Below are positions 35,332 to 49,700 of a stretch of DNA of 64,000 nucleotides, one piece after another; positions within the stretch are counted from its first letter, which is position 1, and each line of letters begins with the position of its first letter. The notes under the pieces are model-generated. The model searched no databases. It worked only from the letters and a program-made list of their open reading frames with translations, and was not told where the DNA came from. Made by a program: the position numbers and the translations under genes. Origin of the DNA: Pocillopora verrucosa (Eukaryota; Cnidaria; Anthozoa; Scleractinia; Pocilloporidae); the NCBI RefSeq assembly GCF_036669915.1, contig NC_089315.1, forward strand, positions 29,194,131-29,258,130, in the 5' to 3' direction.

Positions 35332-38300
35332 ATGATGAAATGGCGACCATCGGAGGATTCGCCTGGCATGACGCTTCCGACCTTCAAAGGTAAGGAATGC
35401 TTGATTTAACACATGAAAAATATTGTTGGAATACTTATTGAATTATGAAGATTATTTTTCCGGATATTTTGAAAAGATCACTGCAGCGGCGGCCAATTTC
35501 TACACGAAGAAACTCGGTTTACCGCAGCGGAATTGCTATTTTAAAACATAATAGCTTGCATGCTCCTGACCAATCCTGTTCTTCAGTCAAAACGAATTTT
35601 TTAATCCATACTATAAAAGTATAATTATCTGTTTTTTAATTCGAGCCAGAGGTTACTTGAAAAAGGTAGGCTCCGGAATTGGATTCTCGTCTTGATAATT
35701 ATTTGTATTGATGTCGTTTGTCAGTTTGATCAAGTTTGATGAATTTGCTACAGCCTTGAAGTGTAACACTTAATTGTATTCTTACAGAAAAAAAGAGATG
35801 CTTCTCGTTTTGAATTTCACCTGCGCTGAGCATGCAAACACTTCAAATTTTTTGAGTACTGGGTATTGAGTTGCAAAGAGCACTATGATGTTGTTAGAAT
35901 GTGCTTTGTGTAAGATAAAGGTGCTTTGACTTAGAACGCTGAGTGCTGAATGGTGGATGGATTTATTGATATTTTTTATGATTCGTTGCTCGAAATCAGC
36001 TATGACTTATATTTAGACAAAATTAGGAAAAGAGATGAAAGACCAAATCGTCACACCTGGTGCCAATTGAGAAACATTTCACCAGTAACTGACCAATCAA
36101 AGATCACTGCTTTATTTTGGCGCCGTAATGAATTTGTTGTTGGGTCGTACCGCGTTTACATACAAATGGTGCATTCTTGTCCATAGGATGCACTTGATAT
36201 CACTTTTAAGCTTGAATCAATTCAGATTCACACATAAGGAAAATCTGGTGAAAGAAGGATATGTGTTCTGTTGTTTTGCTCTTTTGATACGTAGGCATGC
36301 ATGGCAACTTTTATATTTGTCCCAGTTTAGAGTTAAGTTGATCTTTATGAACTGAAACAAAGAGAAAATGAGGGCTCCTTGAGGAAGAATTGAACTACAT
36401 TAGCGAACTTCAGTGTTTCTGACACACTTTTTCTCCCTAAAAAAAATTGCATTCATGAAACGCGACCATTTTCTGCGAGACTTTGAAACCATGTAATGCA
36501 AGAGAAGTGAACGATTTGCTCGTTTTTTTCAGATCTGTTATATTGTCTTTTATACTAGGGTAGCCCTTAACAACTAAATTCCACCTGTATAAACTTCTGA
36601 GCCGCTTGCTTGGCCAAAACATAATAAAAACAGACACGTCGCCCCTTTCATATGCAAATGCACGATGATGATGCATTCAAAATGCGCTCGAGTGAATTTT
36701 GTACAGTTATAACGCACCCTGTGAAAAATTGGTGAATTGATACAAGGGAGGCTATTTATCTCCGAGTTGCTAAACAAGAGGTGAATTTAAGAGAGAGAGA
36801 GAGAGAGAGTAAATTCACGGCGATGGTGGAGGTGAAACTTGTGTTAAATCTTGACCGGTTTAGTGTAAATTGGGTAAGAGAAGTAGATTATGGCGCCACT
36901 TCTTCCTACCCCGCATCGACATAACAAGTCGTCTCTAACTAGAGACAGTAAGAACATCAAACGTGGTAAGACGCTTTTTTTAATAAATATATCGACGGAT
37001 AACGTTTCTATTTACCTGTCGATAGATTTCTCATAGTAGTTGCGATATCAACTCATCGTCAATGGTTTTATTTTTTTATGATACTTCAGATCAAAATGAA
37101 CTTGATACGGGCAAAATGTTCGTCCAAGAATTGTGAGCGTTGACACAATTATAGTCTAGGAGGATTTTTCATTAAGTCTGTTCTTTTATCAGTATAGATT
37201 CTTGCATTTTTGACAAATCTTTGCATATGAAGATTGCTGAGGATCTATCTATTATTCCATCCTTTCAAACAACAAATACATGTAAGATAAATTTTCGTTA
37301 TTTACCCAGTGCAACAGTAGTTGTTGATAACCATGGCAGAAAATTTATATTGTGAGAAATTTATTACAATATTACCCTTCCATTGCAGATCAGTGTGAAC
37401 ACCAATTCAGTGTTATCTTTTAGTCTGCATTTCAATACCATGTCTTGTTGGGCCTTGTTGAAAAAAACTTGAACCCCTTGCGAGAATTTGCGCGTCTTAT
37501 CGCCGCTTAAAAAGAAAAAAATCGTGCTAGTCATAGGCTGGAAAAAAATTAATTTGACATCAGCTTGGCCTGCTACCATTTTGAACACAATTTGAAATAA
37601 TCTTTACGTGAAAAATTTGGGGCTTTAAAACGTTAGAAATGTATCAAAACTGTAATCTGATAAATTAACCCCGGCAATTTAACCTGAGGGGCCACAGGAA
37701 AGCCTTTTGACATATTAAAATTCTGCGATGTTTTCTTTCCTTTTTCTTTCTCCCTCTCTTGAATTTGCATTTTGCCGTTTTACTGACGAATAATAAAAAA
37801 ATTATCAATTATAATTTGGTGTTGACAATGATTATACGCAATTGTTTCTGGAAATATTATCACATTTTGATATTCCCAATAAAATTAACGGTGTATTTAA
37901 TTATTCCGTCGCGGCTATTTAAGTTGCTTTGTCATTTTTTTTTCGAAATATTTATGTGCGAGGGAAATTGGCTTTCAACGCCACCTAAAAAATTTGCATT
38001 TTCTATACGCAATAATTTCCCTGAGGAGTGCATAAATGCATGCATGTTATTTATATATATATATTTTTTTTCTTTCAGACTTTGATCCTCGCAGTAAACC
38101 ACACTCAGCCAATTTTATGACACGCTTTGCATCCAACAACACGGGATTATTATGTCTCTTTGGCATTCTCGTCTTGCCAATCCTCTTAGGCTTTGCTATC
38201 GGCTACCTTTTAGTTGTTTTAGGCGTCAGCGCCTACAAAAAGATAACAGGGGAAAAGTCACGCGCGCATGCCGCAAAAGAAGCCTCGCAGAAGATACAAC

Positions 38301-40716
38301 TTGTCATGGGAGACAAGATAGTGGACTCTTCTTTCCCTAAAACTGTATCTTTAAATGTTCAAGAGACAAAAAATCGTAGTTTTCCTTGTCCTCCTACAAG
38401 GTATTACTACCATCGGCTGTGTAACTATTCCAATGAAATTGTTAATGGCGATTCGACCACATTCAATGACGAAAGCTCAGTCTCTGGAGACGAGACAGAT
38501 CACAGGTCACGAGAAAAAGTGACGCTACTTACCCCGGATGTTCAAGAGTCGGACTCTAGTACGCATGCGTCACTAGAAGATAACTTGGATAAGACTGAAG
38601 AAGAAGTGGTAAGAGAAGACATCAGTTTTAAACAGGACAAGGACTCGGGTTTTTCTGGGGAGGAAAACAGTCCTGGGAAGAGAAAGAGATGTAATTCGAG
38701 TCCCACATCCACACCGCAAAAGAGGCACTTGGATTTGCCAGAAAATAAAACGAATGAGATGAACTTGAAAGAGATAGGTCTCATAGGAGAAGATCAAACA
38801 CCATCGCCTGATAACCCGGATGGAAAACTTGGAAAAGTTCGGTTTGCCCTTCACTACAATGTTGCTAAAACAGAGCTTCAAGTAAACGTAATAAAGGCGG
38901 TCGGCCTTCCCATAACTGATAATAAGGAAGGAATTAACCCACTGGTCAAGATATCTCTACTACCACAGCAGTTCTGTTGGCAAAGAACAAAAATCATCGA
39001 AGGAACCCCAGATCCCGTTTTCAACGAGACTTTTGTTATTTCAGGTTTTTCAAAGGATAGAATCAAAGAATACGAGTTGAAGTTCAGAGTAGTGAACTTT
39101 CACGACAAGTTCAAAGACCGATATGCTGATGATGTCATAGGAGAAATACTTTTTCCTTTGTCGGAGTTAAAGTTGATGGAGAACAGACCCTCGTTTTCGA
39201 TCACCAAGTGGCTGTACTTATCACCTCCACCTCCATTCGGGGTAGGTTAAACAGACAAACTAGGGCGGCCTAGTTTTCCTCTATATAATCCTTACATACC
39301 AAAATCCTAGAATATGCTAAGAAAAAATCTTTCTTTAATTAAGACCTTTTCAAAACCCACTAAATGTTCGAGAATATTTCTACAATCTTTGAGTGGAACC
39401 TCAGCACCTCTTTAAGAAAGAGAATGGCGTGCACATTTTGTACGCTGGCTAGCGCTTGAATTAAACCGAAGGCGCGCAGTATTCCTCCTGATTTAACTGA
39501 AATAGAAAATTGTAAAAGTAAGTGATGGAGACACCCAAAAACTTACAAACTTATAAAGCATACAAAGTAGTCGAATCCTTTACTTCATAGAACAATTTCA
39601 CTTCAGAATCATTCCCAAATCCTGTTTGTTCCTAACAATCACCCAAAAAACCAAGAAATCAATGGGTACTTTTAACATACCCGGATTCTTTTGTCACCGG
39701 CCTGCTTCTATTAAAGGATGATAAACCCCCCTCGAACAACCAGTTATGTTTGTAAATGAGCTCTTTTTCATGTATTTTCTCCCAACTCTTTAACGTTCAT
39801 GATCTGAGTTGTAATTCGCCTTTTTAGCTGTCATACATTTCTTTGTAATTTAGTGAAGAGAGTTTGGTGCTATATAAAAATAACACCCTATAGCTTCCAA
39901 TTTTGTTGAATTTTTTCACCTCTTTTCTGCAGTAATGAATTAAACCTCTGTGCCTAAACAATAGTTACTTTCGTTTGTCCATCATTCGTCAGATGGAAGC
40001 GGCTGACATCGGAGAACTGTGTGTATCGTTGTGTTTCCGACCGATCAGCGGTCGACTTATCGTAACTGTCACCAAGATCCGTGGATTACCAAAGGCAATT
40101 GCAGACCGCACAGGTGAGTTATTGCAGGCTCATTTAATGGCGTTAAGATGTTCAACCTTAAACACAACCTTAAACCAAACTTTAATCTTCAACAAAACAA
40201 ATAGACAAAATAAAGCAATGGTCTATAAGCATTTTGCTTCTCATATTTTTAGCTGTACTAAAATGATTTAGCGCTTGAAGTATTGAATTCACCTGTTGCA
40301 TTCATATCACAAAGAAACGGTGCATACAACATGAACTTCGAGTTGCCGTGTTTGCAACTAAACGGAGCCACCTTAACTTCTACGTTTCTTTGTCTACAGA
40401 CCCGTACGTGAAGCTTGCGCTATACTGTGATGGTGTCCGCTTATCTAAGGCCAACACGCGCGTAAAGAGACGGAGCCTCAATCCCGTGTACAACGAGAAG
40501 TTTAATTTCAACATTTCCGCTGACCAGATATCCCTTACAACCGTAATGCTCAAGATAGTGAATCATTCGGAGATCAACACTGGCGGCGGGAGTTTGGGTA
40601 CGGCTATTCTTGGATTTGATTCCTTTGGGTCTGGGCAGGAGCAGTGGAAATCAATGATCGAATCTCCAAGTAGGCATGTCGAAAAATGGCACAAGCTTTA
40701 CAAGGATGTTTACTAA
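35332..40716 (+). CDS. synaptotagmin-like protein with C2A and C2B
   Basis: Four exons: 35332-35389, 38079-39241, 39993-40113 and 40400-40716 (552 aa), phases consistent. Exon 1 gives MMKWRPSEDSPGMTLPTFK. It was chosen because its phase-1 end and GTAAGG donor fit the acceptor at 38078; the 2.7 kb intron makes this the least certain join. The membrane helix is about residues 43-69 (LLCLFGILVLPILLGFAIGY). A linker rich in Ser, Glu and Lys contains a basic patch GKRKRCN. C2A runs about 268-395 (GKVRFALHYN, NPLVKISLLP, WQRTKIIEGTPDPVFNETF, VIGEILFPLSEL). C2B runs about 412-552 (GELCVSLCFRP, DPYVKLALYCDG, LNPVYNEKFNF, EQWKSMIESP, EKWHKLY). C2B keeps the DPYVKL aspartate, but loop 3 lacks the DxD pair and C2A has Asn in place of Asp. 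It is the best-preserved member of the cluster. Confidence 0.8.
36791..36810. repeat. (GA)n microsatellite
   Basis: A perfect GA dinucleotide run of about 20 bp lies in the first intron of the plus-strand C2 gene. Confidence 0.9.
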
Positions 40717-43700
40717 GAGTTTGACGAATTTTCTAAACTTGTAAGATTAAGTAGTACAGACCAAGAGCCCGTATAACTGCTGGTGCTTATCTACAGTTTT
40801 TCTCGAGGGGAGATCATTACTGATAGAGACATAACAAATCTGGTTGGCACACACTGAGGGGAATAGGTTTTACGAGTGTTTGTGAGAGAGGAATTCTCGC
40901 GACGATTGGGAAGGAGGAAAAGACTATCATCAGATTAGAAACCAAACGAAGAGCGGTTGTTAGGAAGCAATTTCCGGTCGCGATGGCGACACGCCCAAAA
41001 ACCACAAGGGGAAATTCAAAGATAAAGCAAGCGATAATGGTCTCCGTGTTTGCTTCCTTTGTTGAAAAACGGCTGTTGTTTGAATATTTTTGAACTGATG
41101 TAATGTTTTTTCTTATGGCGAGAGTGGTCATCTTTATGTTACACAGAATTGTGCGGCTATATTTCCCTCGATTATGTGTGGCTAAACTGCTAACTCGAAA
41201 ACAAAGGGAAAAATTTGTAAGAAGAAACAATTCTAGGCACTAGTAGGTTTAACATGACCAAACTGCACTTTTAAAGAGAGCAAGTTATATTGCTACTAGA
41301 TATTATTTATTGAAGCCATGACTTATAATTAGAATTAGCTGACGATGATGGTGCAATCCAACGTAGGACATCATTTGTTATGAAGTAATTTCGAACCCCT
41401 TCCCACAATACTATTCCTGCTCTAACTTATCTCCTGTGCTTGGCTGCTTATCACTTATTTTGATAACATCACCTGGACTTTTCCGCCGCTATTGTAAACG
41501 TAACAGAAGGGGTAATGTCCGGCTGAGGGTGTGACGGAGTCTTGCAAACAATTCTACTTTTCCGGCTTTGCCAGTTAAACATAGATTTCTGACGTAAGTC
41601 GATGGGTATTTACGTCATCTCTCGTTGAAAAATGCCTGGGTGCCGTAGATGTTATAATCTGTTGCGTTGATAAGTGTCTGATCGCTCACTAACCGAAAGG
41701 AAAACTGTAATCTAGGAAACTCTCGGGGTTTACAAGAATTGCCGTGCTCTTGTAATGTATGTATTAGTGTTGATTTCCTTCTACTGAGTTGAAATGTCAT
41801 GCGCATGCTCAAAATTTCCCTGCATCGGAAGAGCGGCATTAAAATGATACCTTCAAAAACATACTTGTACCTAATTAAAAACATTGTGGTTTCTATTTTT
41901 GGTTCCGTAGCTACAAGCGCTTGATAAACTTGTTTGGACAATACTAATGTGGGTGTTTTTCAAAAACAAAAACTTACGCCGAATCCATTAAGATTCTTTT
42001 GTGGAACAAACTTGTATACCCTTAAATGTTATTTTTCTAGAAATAGACATAATCGATTTATGAACTTGTTCATATAGATTTCACAAAGTAGTTTGTGTTT
42101 GTGTAAGACTGATCAAATTTGTGTTGGTATAAATCGTATCTCATAGTGTTTTTTTAAATATCATAGGGAAACGAAAAAAATAGGTCACCATTCCGTACTT
42201 GTATCTAATATCTTCCTGTAATAAACTCCAGAACCTTCTGCAGCAAAAGTGAGGTCGATGAAATTTTTAAATAGGGTGTAGAAATGTACAGAGAGAGCCG
42301 AGAGGGGCTCATATCAGAAGCGGTAGATACTACCGCATGATAAAAATAATCCCTTAAAGTAAAATAATTTCCGAGGAAGTCGGCCGTTATTCTTGGGCAA
42401 AATACCTAGATAGGTATTTAAAATATTAATCAAAATTGTGTTCATTGCTTTTAGTGAGGGGGGAGGGGGGGAGAAAGGCATTTTAGAGTAAGTAAATGGC
42501 TTCCCTTTTTCAACCTAGAAAATAAGGGGGGTTGTCATTTCCTTGGCTCAGTGAAAACTGTTTTTGTTTGAATTTTAGACCTATTAAAATCGTGATCGTA
42601 ATTTAAGACACGGCAAAAGAGAATCACCTTTCTGGGACAGGCAGGTATTGGAACTTTCGAGAAATAAACCTCTGGCCTCTTAAGTCCATCTCCCTTCTTA
42701 TAAAAACTAAAATACTAAAATTCAGCTTAAATGCCATGTTTAGATTAATGCTCTTTTCCCTTAAATCATTGGGGTCTTAAAAGACAAGCACTTTTAATCG
42801 TTTCCCTCGAAAATCATACCCGATTTATTAAAGACCGTGATGGCCAAAATCACAGACACAAGTAGCTAAAAAAAACTCAAATGTCGGGGCTAAGGCCTAC
42901 ATTGCTTATTTAAGGGAGTTCATCTTCTTTCTCCACCTGGGAATAAAAGCAGGTGCTACTTAAACTTAGTGGATTAAGACCATCGATAAAGTTGTGAAAA
43001 ATCCTTTAATTATCTCCGGTCGGTAGATTCTCTTCATGTCTACTTTGTTTGAAATTAGATCAAGAAAGGTTAGCTTTCAAGTTCTGTTTCCTTTGATAAA
43101 AAGCATATCAGTAATGTACTGAGTTTAAATAGGATTTACAGCTTAACTGGAAGCAAAACACCGGATATTTGAAACCCTTTTTCTAGCCACCGGTTTGTAC
43201 ATGTTCACTGTGCGTATTGAATATTTGGCGCAAGGCTTTGTTGGGCTTTCACTGCTTTAATTGGTTTAGTAGTTTGTAAATTTAGTGTCATCTATTCAGG
43301 CTCAGGATGTCCTTGTGACTCGCAAATTGAGTTCAAACACCACTCTAACGATTTTGTAAGTGAATGCATTTGAAAAAGTCATCGACAGTCCTTTCTTCCT
43401 TCGAAAAACGTTTGAAATACACCGTTAAAACCAGTCATTGCCGCACAATTCAAACTGAAAAGCGCATGGGATTTATCACGAACAACTCCTCCCAAATAAG
43501 CCCGACTTTTCATCACAATCACCGCTCGTGCTTCTCGGGTTTTCACCGGTAAGATAGATTTTCCGGTCAAAAACATCAATACTTGTTGCGCAATCTTTGC
43601 AGATCTGATTGAGTGCTATTGGAAATCGAAAGTCCCCCTCAATCGGTGTATTACCACCGATCAGTCTGAAATATTATAAGATGAAACTAAATATTCTATG

Positions 43701-46700
43701 GTATGGTTGCTAAATTGGGTATTTATACTGAATCAAAGATTAAGCAAACAAAGTAGCATTTTAGATACTTATGAAAATCCTAAGTTAAGTTTCATTCATT
43801 AGTGGCTTAAAATTCAATTATAGCTATAAGTCATATCCCTTGCATCGAGCCGCTGACCGCGTTGATGCAAACTTTTATACAAGCTCCTTTATTTACATAG
43901 TATCAAACAGACTACCATTTGATTGCAATAGTAAATGATCTAGAAGCTTATATTATTTTCTGCGAGACTAGCTATGAACTAGTTTGCTTCATTTACAATA
44001 AAAATGATAACATTAATGATAATAATAATATTAGAGGTAACGATGACAAAACTTCTAACACTGATAATAATAGAATTTTTAGTGATTATTTTGTTCCATA
44101 GTTTGGCGATTAATCCCTCATTTTTTTCTTGAAAGCCAAGGATATTGGGAAAAACAAACAATGAAAACACAACATGACGTAATACTTTATGTTATTCTTG
44201 TCTACTAATCTTATTTTTACTTGACACAATGGCAAATATCGCTACGAATAATCTCTCATCGCAAGACCTTTGTGTACAACCGCAGAATTCGCACATATTG
44301 TAATTATAAAACGTCGATAACAGTATTTTCCAATTTTTTGACCCCTAACTAACACCACCTTTGCGTGGGGTATTTTCCACTTGATAAATTCATCTCTTCT
44401 CCTTCCTTGGATCTTTGTTCACATCACCCAACAGCGACAAAAAAAAAACCTTTTGAAAAGCCTTAGACGGTTCCGTAGCTTTTCCATTCGTTGGACTTTG
44501 CTTTGGCCAGCTCGTTCAAAGAAGAAAGAAAAATAACGATGTCAATATGCACTAAGCTGGGTTCTCAGTGCACGATACAAGAACGTTTTTTTGTTCAAAA
44601 CAGGTTATTTGGTTAAAACTTCTGTCGCCGACACGATATGGGGGTTTTTAATCCGCTCTAACGCCACTCAGCAACTGTAACTGAAGCCGTGTTGTCTTTA
44701 GCAGTATTTTTGTGTGCAACAACTCTCTAGCTTAACCTTTAGAATAATGTCTCCGGTGCGCAGCGGGTGTTTTACCCACTAATCACCGTCTGAGGAGATA
44801 TTGGCAACAGTGATCACTTTGAGGGACTTTTGTAAGACAAGGCCTCGCGTATTTGACGAGGTGGCTCAGTTTGATTCATTGCTATTTGAAATTTAATTCC
44901 CGTCAATTACAAAGAATAAAAGCCGCTGAGAAAACAGGAGTCTTCCGTGAGATCCTGCAATTTTTTCAAGTTTCTGTCGGTTAACGAGATACATTGGGAA
45001 ATATAACCTTATTGGTGTATCAATAAAAGCCACTAGATGAATCGAAGATATGAAGCCTGGAGAAAGTTCTCGTTCACTAGTCAGGTCTTGATTGCGTCGG
45101 GCTAACTTTTAAATTTGATAAGATTATTAAGGAAACTTGTACCCTCTCGGTAGCTTTGAACAAGAGGATCGCATTCTCTTGATCCTTAATTAAGTGAGGC
45201 TAGTGTCAATCTGAACAGTGAAACTACATAGCTGAGATGGTGTGATGGAGTCCGCCATCAGCAAAGGGATGGGTTAGGAAGAAAAGGACAAAAAAAAAAC
45301 GAACTATAAGTGAAAAGTTGCATACGGAATTTTGTAATGGTGAACCAAGCAAGCTGTTGCAAAATTTAATTGAATTGAACCCAAAGTGTAATCGATTTGA
45401 ATCCGGCTGAAATACTTGATGTGAATCGACTGTAATCGTACTGTAGTTTTTTAGAACTTACTGGCAACGGTCTGACAAGTCTCATGTCACCACTACAGCC
45501 ACCCTTGAGGTTCGCCAGAGAAGGATACCTTCTCACCAACGTGAACAAAGGAAATCTAGGATTGTGTGCTGCAGAGAGAAATTGGCTAGAAACTCACTCG
45601 CTGTTCCATGTTTTTTAAATTGCACACATTCCCTGCTGAGTAAAAATGATTCTTCAAAATCACGCACAGTCATCTCACACGAGAATGATGCTCTGATCTT
45701 TGATAACTCTTGTGAAATAAGGGCGTACTGACCCTACTTTAATGGAGCACTTGATATATAGTCAATTCCAGCAAGAGTCAACTGCGTAAACCTTTTGTTT
45801 AACGAGTAACATTACAAAGCTGTAAAAGCCTTAAGACGTCGACGTTTAATTCATAAGACGGCATCCAACGAAATTTTGAGGTCGACAGGTATTTAATGGC
45901 ATTTGCTAGCTTTTCACTGAGCAAGTGACTCAATTTCTGTTCTTTAAGTATTTCGGTTTTGTTTCTGATAACAAGCGCTTAACTTTGTCAGCGCTTACGG
46001 TGTTGCACAGAACCAATAAACTGCTGATTATATTTTCAGTTCACTTGAAAATACCGACCCATAATCTCTCAGGCTGAGAGGTAACACTGAGTAATATTAA
46101 TAAGCCGCAGAACAAGACCTTGTAGAAACTCGTTGTACAAAAACTTATGCTACGTGAATATTTTTCATTTAATGTCTTCCTGATTTGAGCTTTGATCTTG
46201 GTTCTAATTGACCTGCAATTCTTTCTTTATGTAAAAACAACAGCAACACATGTTTCCAATAGCTAGCTGCTGCGATAATTAATTAGATATGCAAACTAAT
46301 TATGAATTGTTATTCAATGTTCGCGTGCCTGCATGGGTTTGTCGTGCGTTGTGGTCGATATCAAAGATAGGATTCAACAGACAATGGTCGGGCATAAACT
46401 ACAAAAGAGAGTTTGTTTTTGCAATTGGATAAGAGGAAATTTAGTTAACCAGCCAGAGATTACATGAAAAGGCTTCAAACCGGACAGATTAAATTCCCGT
46501 ATGAATTGCACGAAGCTGAAAACGTTAACGCTAATATATTACTTCGCTTTTGCCGGTAGTCGTTGTCAGTTTTGTTGCTTTTACTGTTTTGTGAACGTCT
46601 CACTGAAAACCCGTGTTACTTTTCTCTGAGCTGCCAACCTTAAAACGCAATAAAAGCACCTTTAAAAGCTCTACATACCAGCCATCAACACAGACTTACT

Positions 46701-49700
46701 CAGGAACTGAGATTACAGTCATAATGTCTGCAAATGGCTTTATAAAAGAGTTTTGACAAGCAACCATTTGACTTTATCAAATTCCTATCTTGCGAAGGAA
46801 ATGTCTCAAAACACTGTGATATCAACGCACGGTGTTTCATCCTTACTCTTGACCAAACGCTGACAAACGGTCAATCACAGACTTAGCTCACAAGATAGAT
46901 TTCCTAATTAAAAAAGTTTTGAGGGGTTCTTGACATATTGGCTTCGCAAAGAAACCTAATATACTTAAAAAATTTAACCCTGTCGAAAAAACAAGCAGAG
47001 AAAATAGAGGACACCGATGCCTATCTTTCACGCAAAATAAGAGGGCATTAATCACTTGCTATTTTGAAGTAATGTTTTATGACGGTAAACTTTTCGTCCT
47101 TGCGTTCAAATTTCTCATCATTTTAGGTTGAGATTTACAAGAGCTGCTCCTTGACTCCGTTCGAAGTACTCCATAAGCTTCATAAGATTTTAACTTGACA
47201 GGTTTTTCTTACAAATAAACACCTCCGCCCTTCCGCCCTTTGGCGAACAGGGTTTCGACTAAAATCACGAAATTTCCGCTCTCGCCGTCCGACCGTCGAC
47301 ATTTACTCGGCGCGTCCAGTATCATCTGATAGAAAAACTATTCGCCGGAACTTTGCCTTTGATATCAATCTATCTGTTGTTTTAAAATATCTCGGAAGCG
47401 TCCAGTGCTTGCAAGAAAAGAAGGTAAGATTTCGAATCGATTAATTAAGGAACATTACACATGGGTTTCTACGTTTGACCTCCTGGGATATATCAACAAA
47501 TTTTTGCTTAACCACATGGTCACGTACCGAGAAATTGTCCTTTCTCCCAAATGTATCGTCACCCAAAAGAGAGAATTTTTCTAACCTTTCTAGAGAATGG
47601 TTCCTTCTCTTCTAGTTTCAAGCTAAAAGCTGAACTTTCGATAGAAAGCATCCCTCATGCTATAACATGTGCGGAGTAAACAGTTACTTTCCAATTAATT
47701 TGAGCACTATAGAATTGTCTGTTAAGCCCTAGCTCATTGTTGAAGAAAGCTCTCGCTAATCGTCAATAAGGAATGAAACACAAGATGCCAGTCGCTGAAC
47801 AATTCTAACTGTGCCTATCTCCTAGGGAATATCCTACCTTGAAGAATGTTATCTATGCTAACCGTCAATTAATGAAATTATGAACGAAAACAAAATACTA
47901 AAAGCGGAAACGTAATCTCTTAAAACATTTTGACTTTGGACTGCTAACGCAAGAGTTGAATTTTACCTTTATGGGATCCTCGCGTGAGAGAAACACATAA
48001 TTTTATTGGGGATCGAAATAGTTTCGGCGAACCGTTCGAAGTTTTCCTTTAATTTCTCCCTGAATCATTAAAACTTTCCTCGAAAGTTCCCCCGTCGATT
48101 GTGGAAACCACTGAAATCCAAAGAAGATTCCAGACAACTACTTTGTTGTTATCAAATTCAGTTTTGTACAGAGTAAAGAAAATAGAAATTTAACCTTACT
48201 TCTGCTTAAACAATGTAATGATACTTTATTTTTGCCGCAACGAGTTGCTGGAAGCTCAGAAACACAAAAACGGGGTTGAATACAGTACACTTTGCACACA
48301 CATCAGTCCTAATGGCCGCACGCCAGCAACAGTTATCTGGGGCAAGCTGTAGACCATTCAGTGATACACTCTCGTGGGTTGATCTTTACGAACAAATTGG
48401 CATTACTGATTATGTTGAATATAAAAAAAGGGAGGGTTCAATTTTGGGTAACAAATGACCAAGACATTTGTAAACCAGCTGCATAAACAGTATGACTACA
48501 ATTAACTCATCTTCTTTTCCTTGTTTTCTCATGAGGTTGGCAACTTGCATCGTATCTTAACGGACCCAAGCCTTTGGATAGACAGAAGAGATTCTACGGA
48601 GTAGAAGTATTTAAATTGAATAAACTGTAAATCATACAACAGGTTTGTCAAACACAATAGATAAAAAATTACAAGAATTCATTTGTTATGATTTTGATAC
48701 ATGTTAAGAATACATTACACAGAAGTATACTGAAGATGAATGAAAAAATTTGTTCACTGCAACTGAACCGACTTACGTCTAAAGCTTCACTGGCAGAGTG
48801 CGTTGGGTTATCAGCTGAAGCAATTGCTATCTGATCTAAATGTTGTTCATACTGTTATTAAAAGCTTTAGTCATGAGAGAACTAGTGAGGCGTCAGTAAT
48901 CGATAGCTTCGACTATCCATGTTTTCGTTTGAACAAGTAGTATGTTTTTCGCCCGTATGAGTAAGGGAATCTTGATTACAGGAGAAGTGCAAAAGAAATA
49001 AATTCTCTAAAGGCACATTTCAATCCCCTAACAAATTCAAAATGAACTCAAAACTGTGATTTTACTACAAGCATTGCAAAGCTATACGCCTGACAGTGCT
49101 TTCCGAAAGATAGATGTATACTGACAATTCTTTGAGGGGGTATCTCGAAAACCAAAACCTTTTTAAAGATTGGGGTAAATCTATTGTTGTGGTCAATTTC
49201 CTTGGCTTCAGTTGATTTACAGGCTTTTTGCACCCTCTTCCAAGGTTACCTTGTGCCCTTGGACGCCTTAATTAAGGTTGGAGAAGCTAATGAATCTTTA
49301 GCAATAAATGAATTAATAAGTAAACAGTATGAAGTCCTAATCGAATTGAGTCCAACTAGGCGACAAGAACTCGACAGTGATTCATCTCAGGTTAAGCACC
49401 GAAATAGCTCAAAAGTCATATTTCAATGGTATTGTAACACACACTTCAGTTGATCAACTGATCATAGCCCACTGCCTTGGATTGTTTCAGGCAAAATGAC
49501 CCGCGCTTTGAGCGTTCCTCCACGAACGCTAAAGATTGTTAAAATTAGCTGAATGGAGAATGTTTTCTAGGACTGATTGGCTAAGCTATGATTTGTTTCT
49601 GTAAGTTTTTCCATAATGATATTCTTCAATTATATCACTTGTTCAAACAAACCTGTTAACTGACTTACTCGCGGCTTTCAACGATTAGATAACTCGCCTA

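Noticed and set aside
35166-35387. Minus-strand 73-codon open frame in the divergent promoter
   Set aside because: Antisense of the first exon of the plus-strand C2 gene and its CRE region; no domain.
49184-49453. 89-codon plus-strand open frame
   Set aside because: No recognisable domain, starts at an arbitrary ATG, no splice partners.
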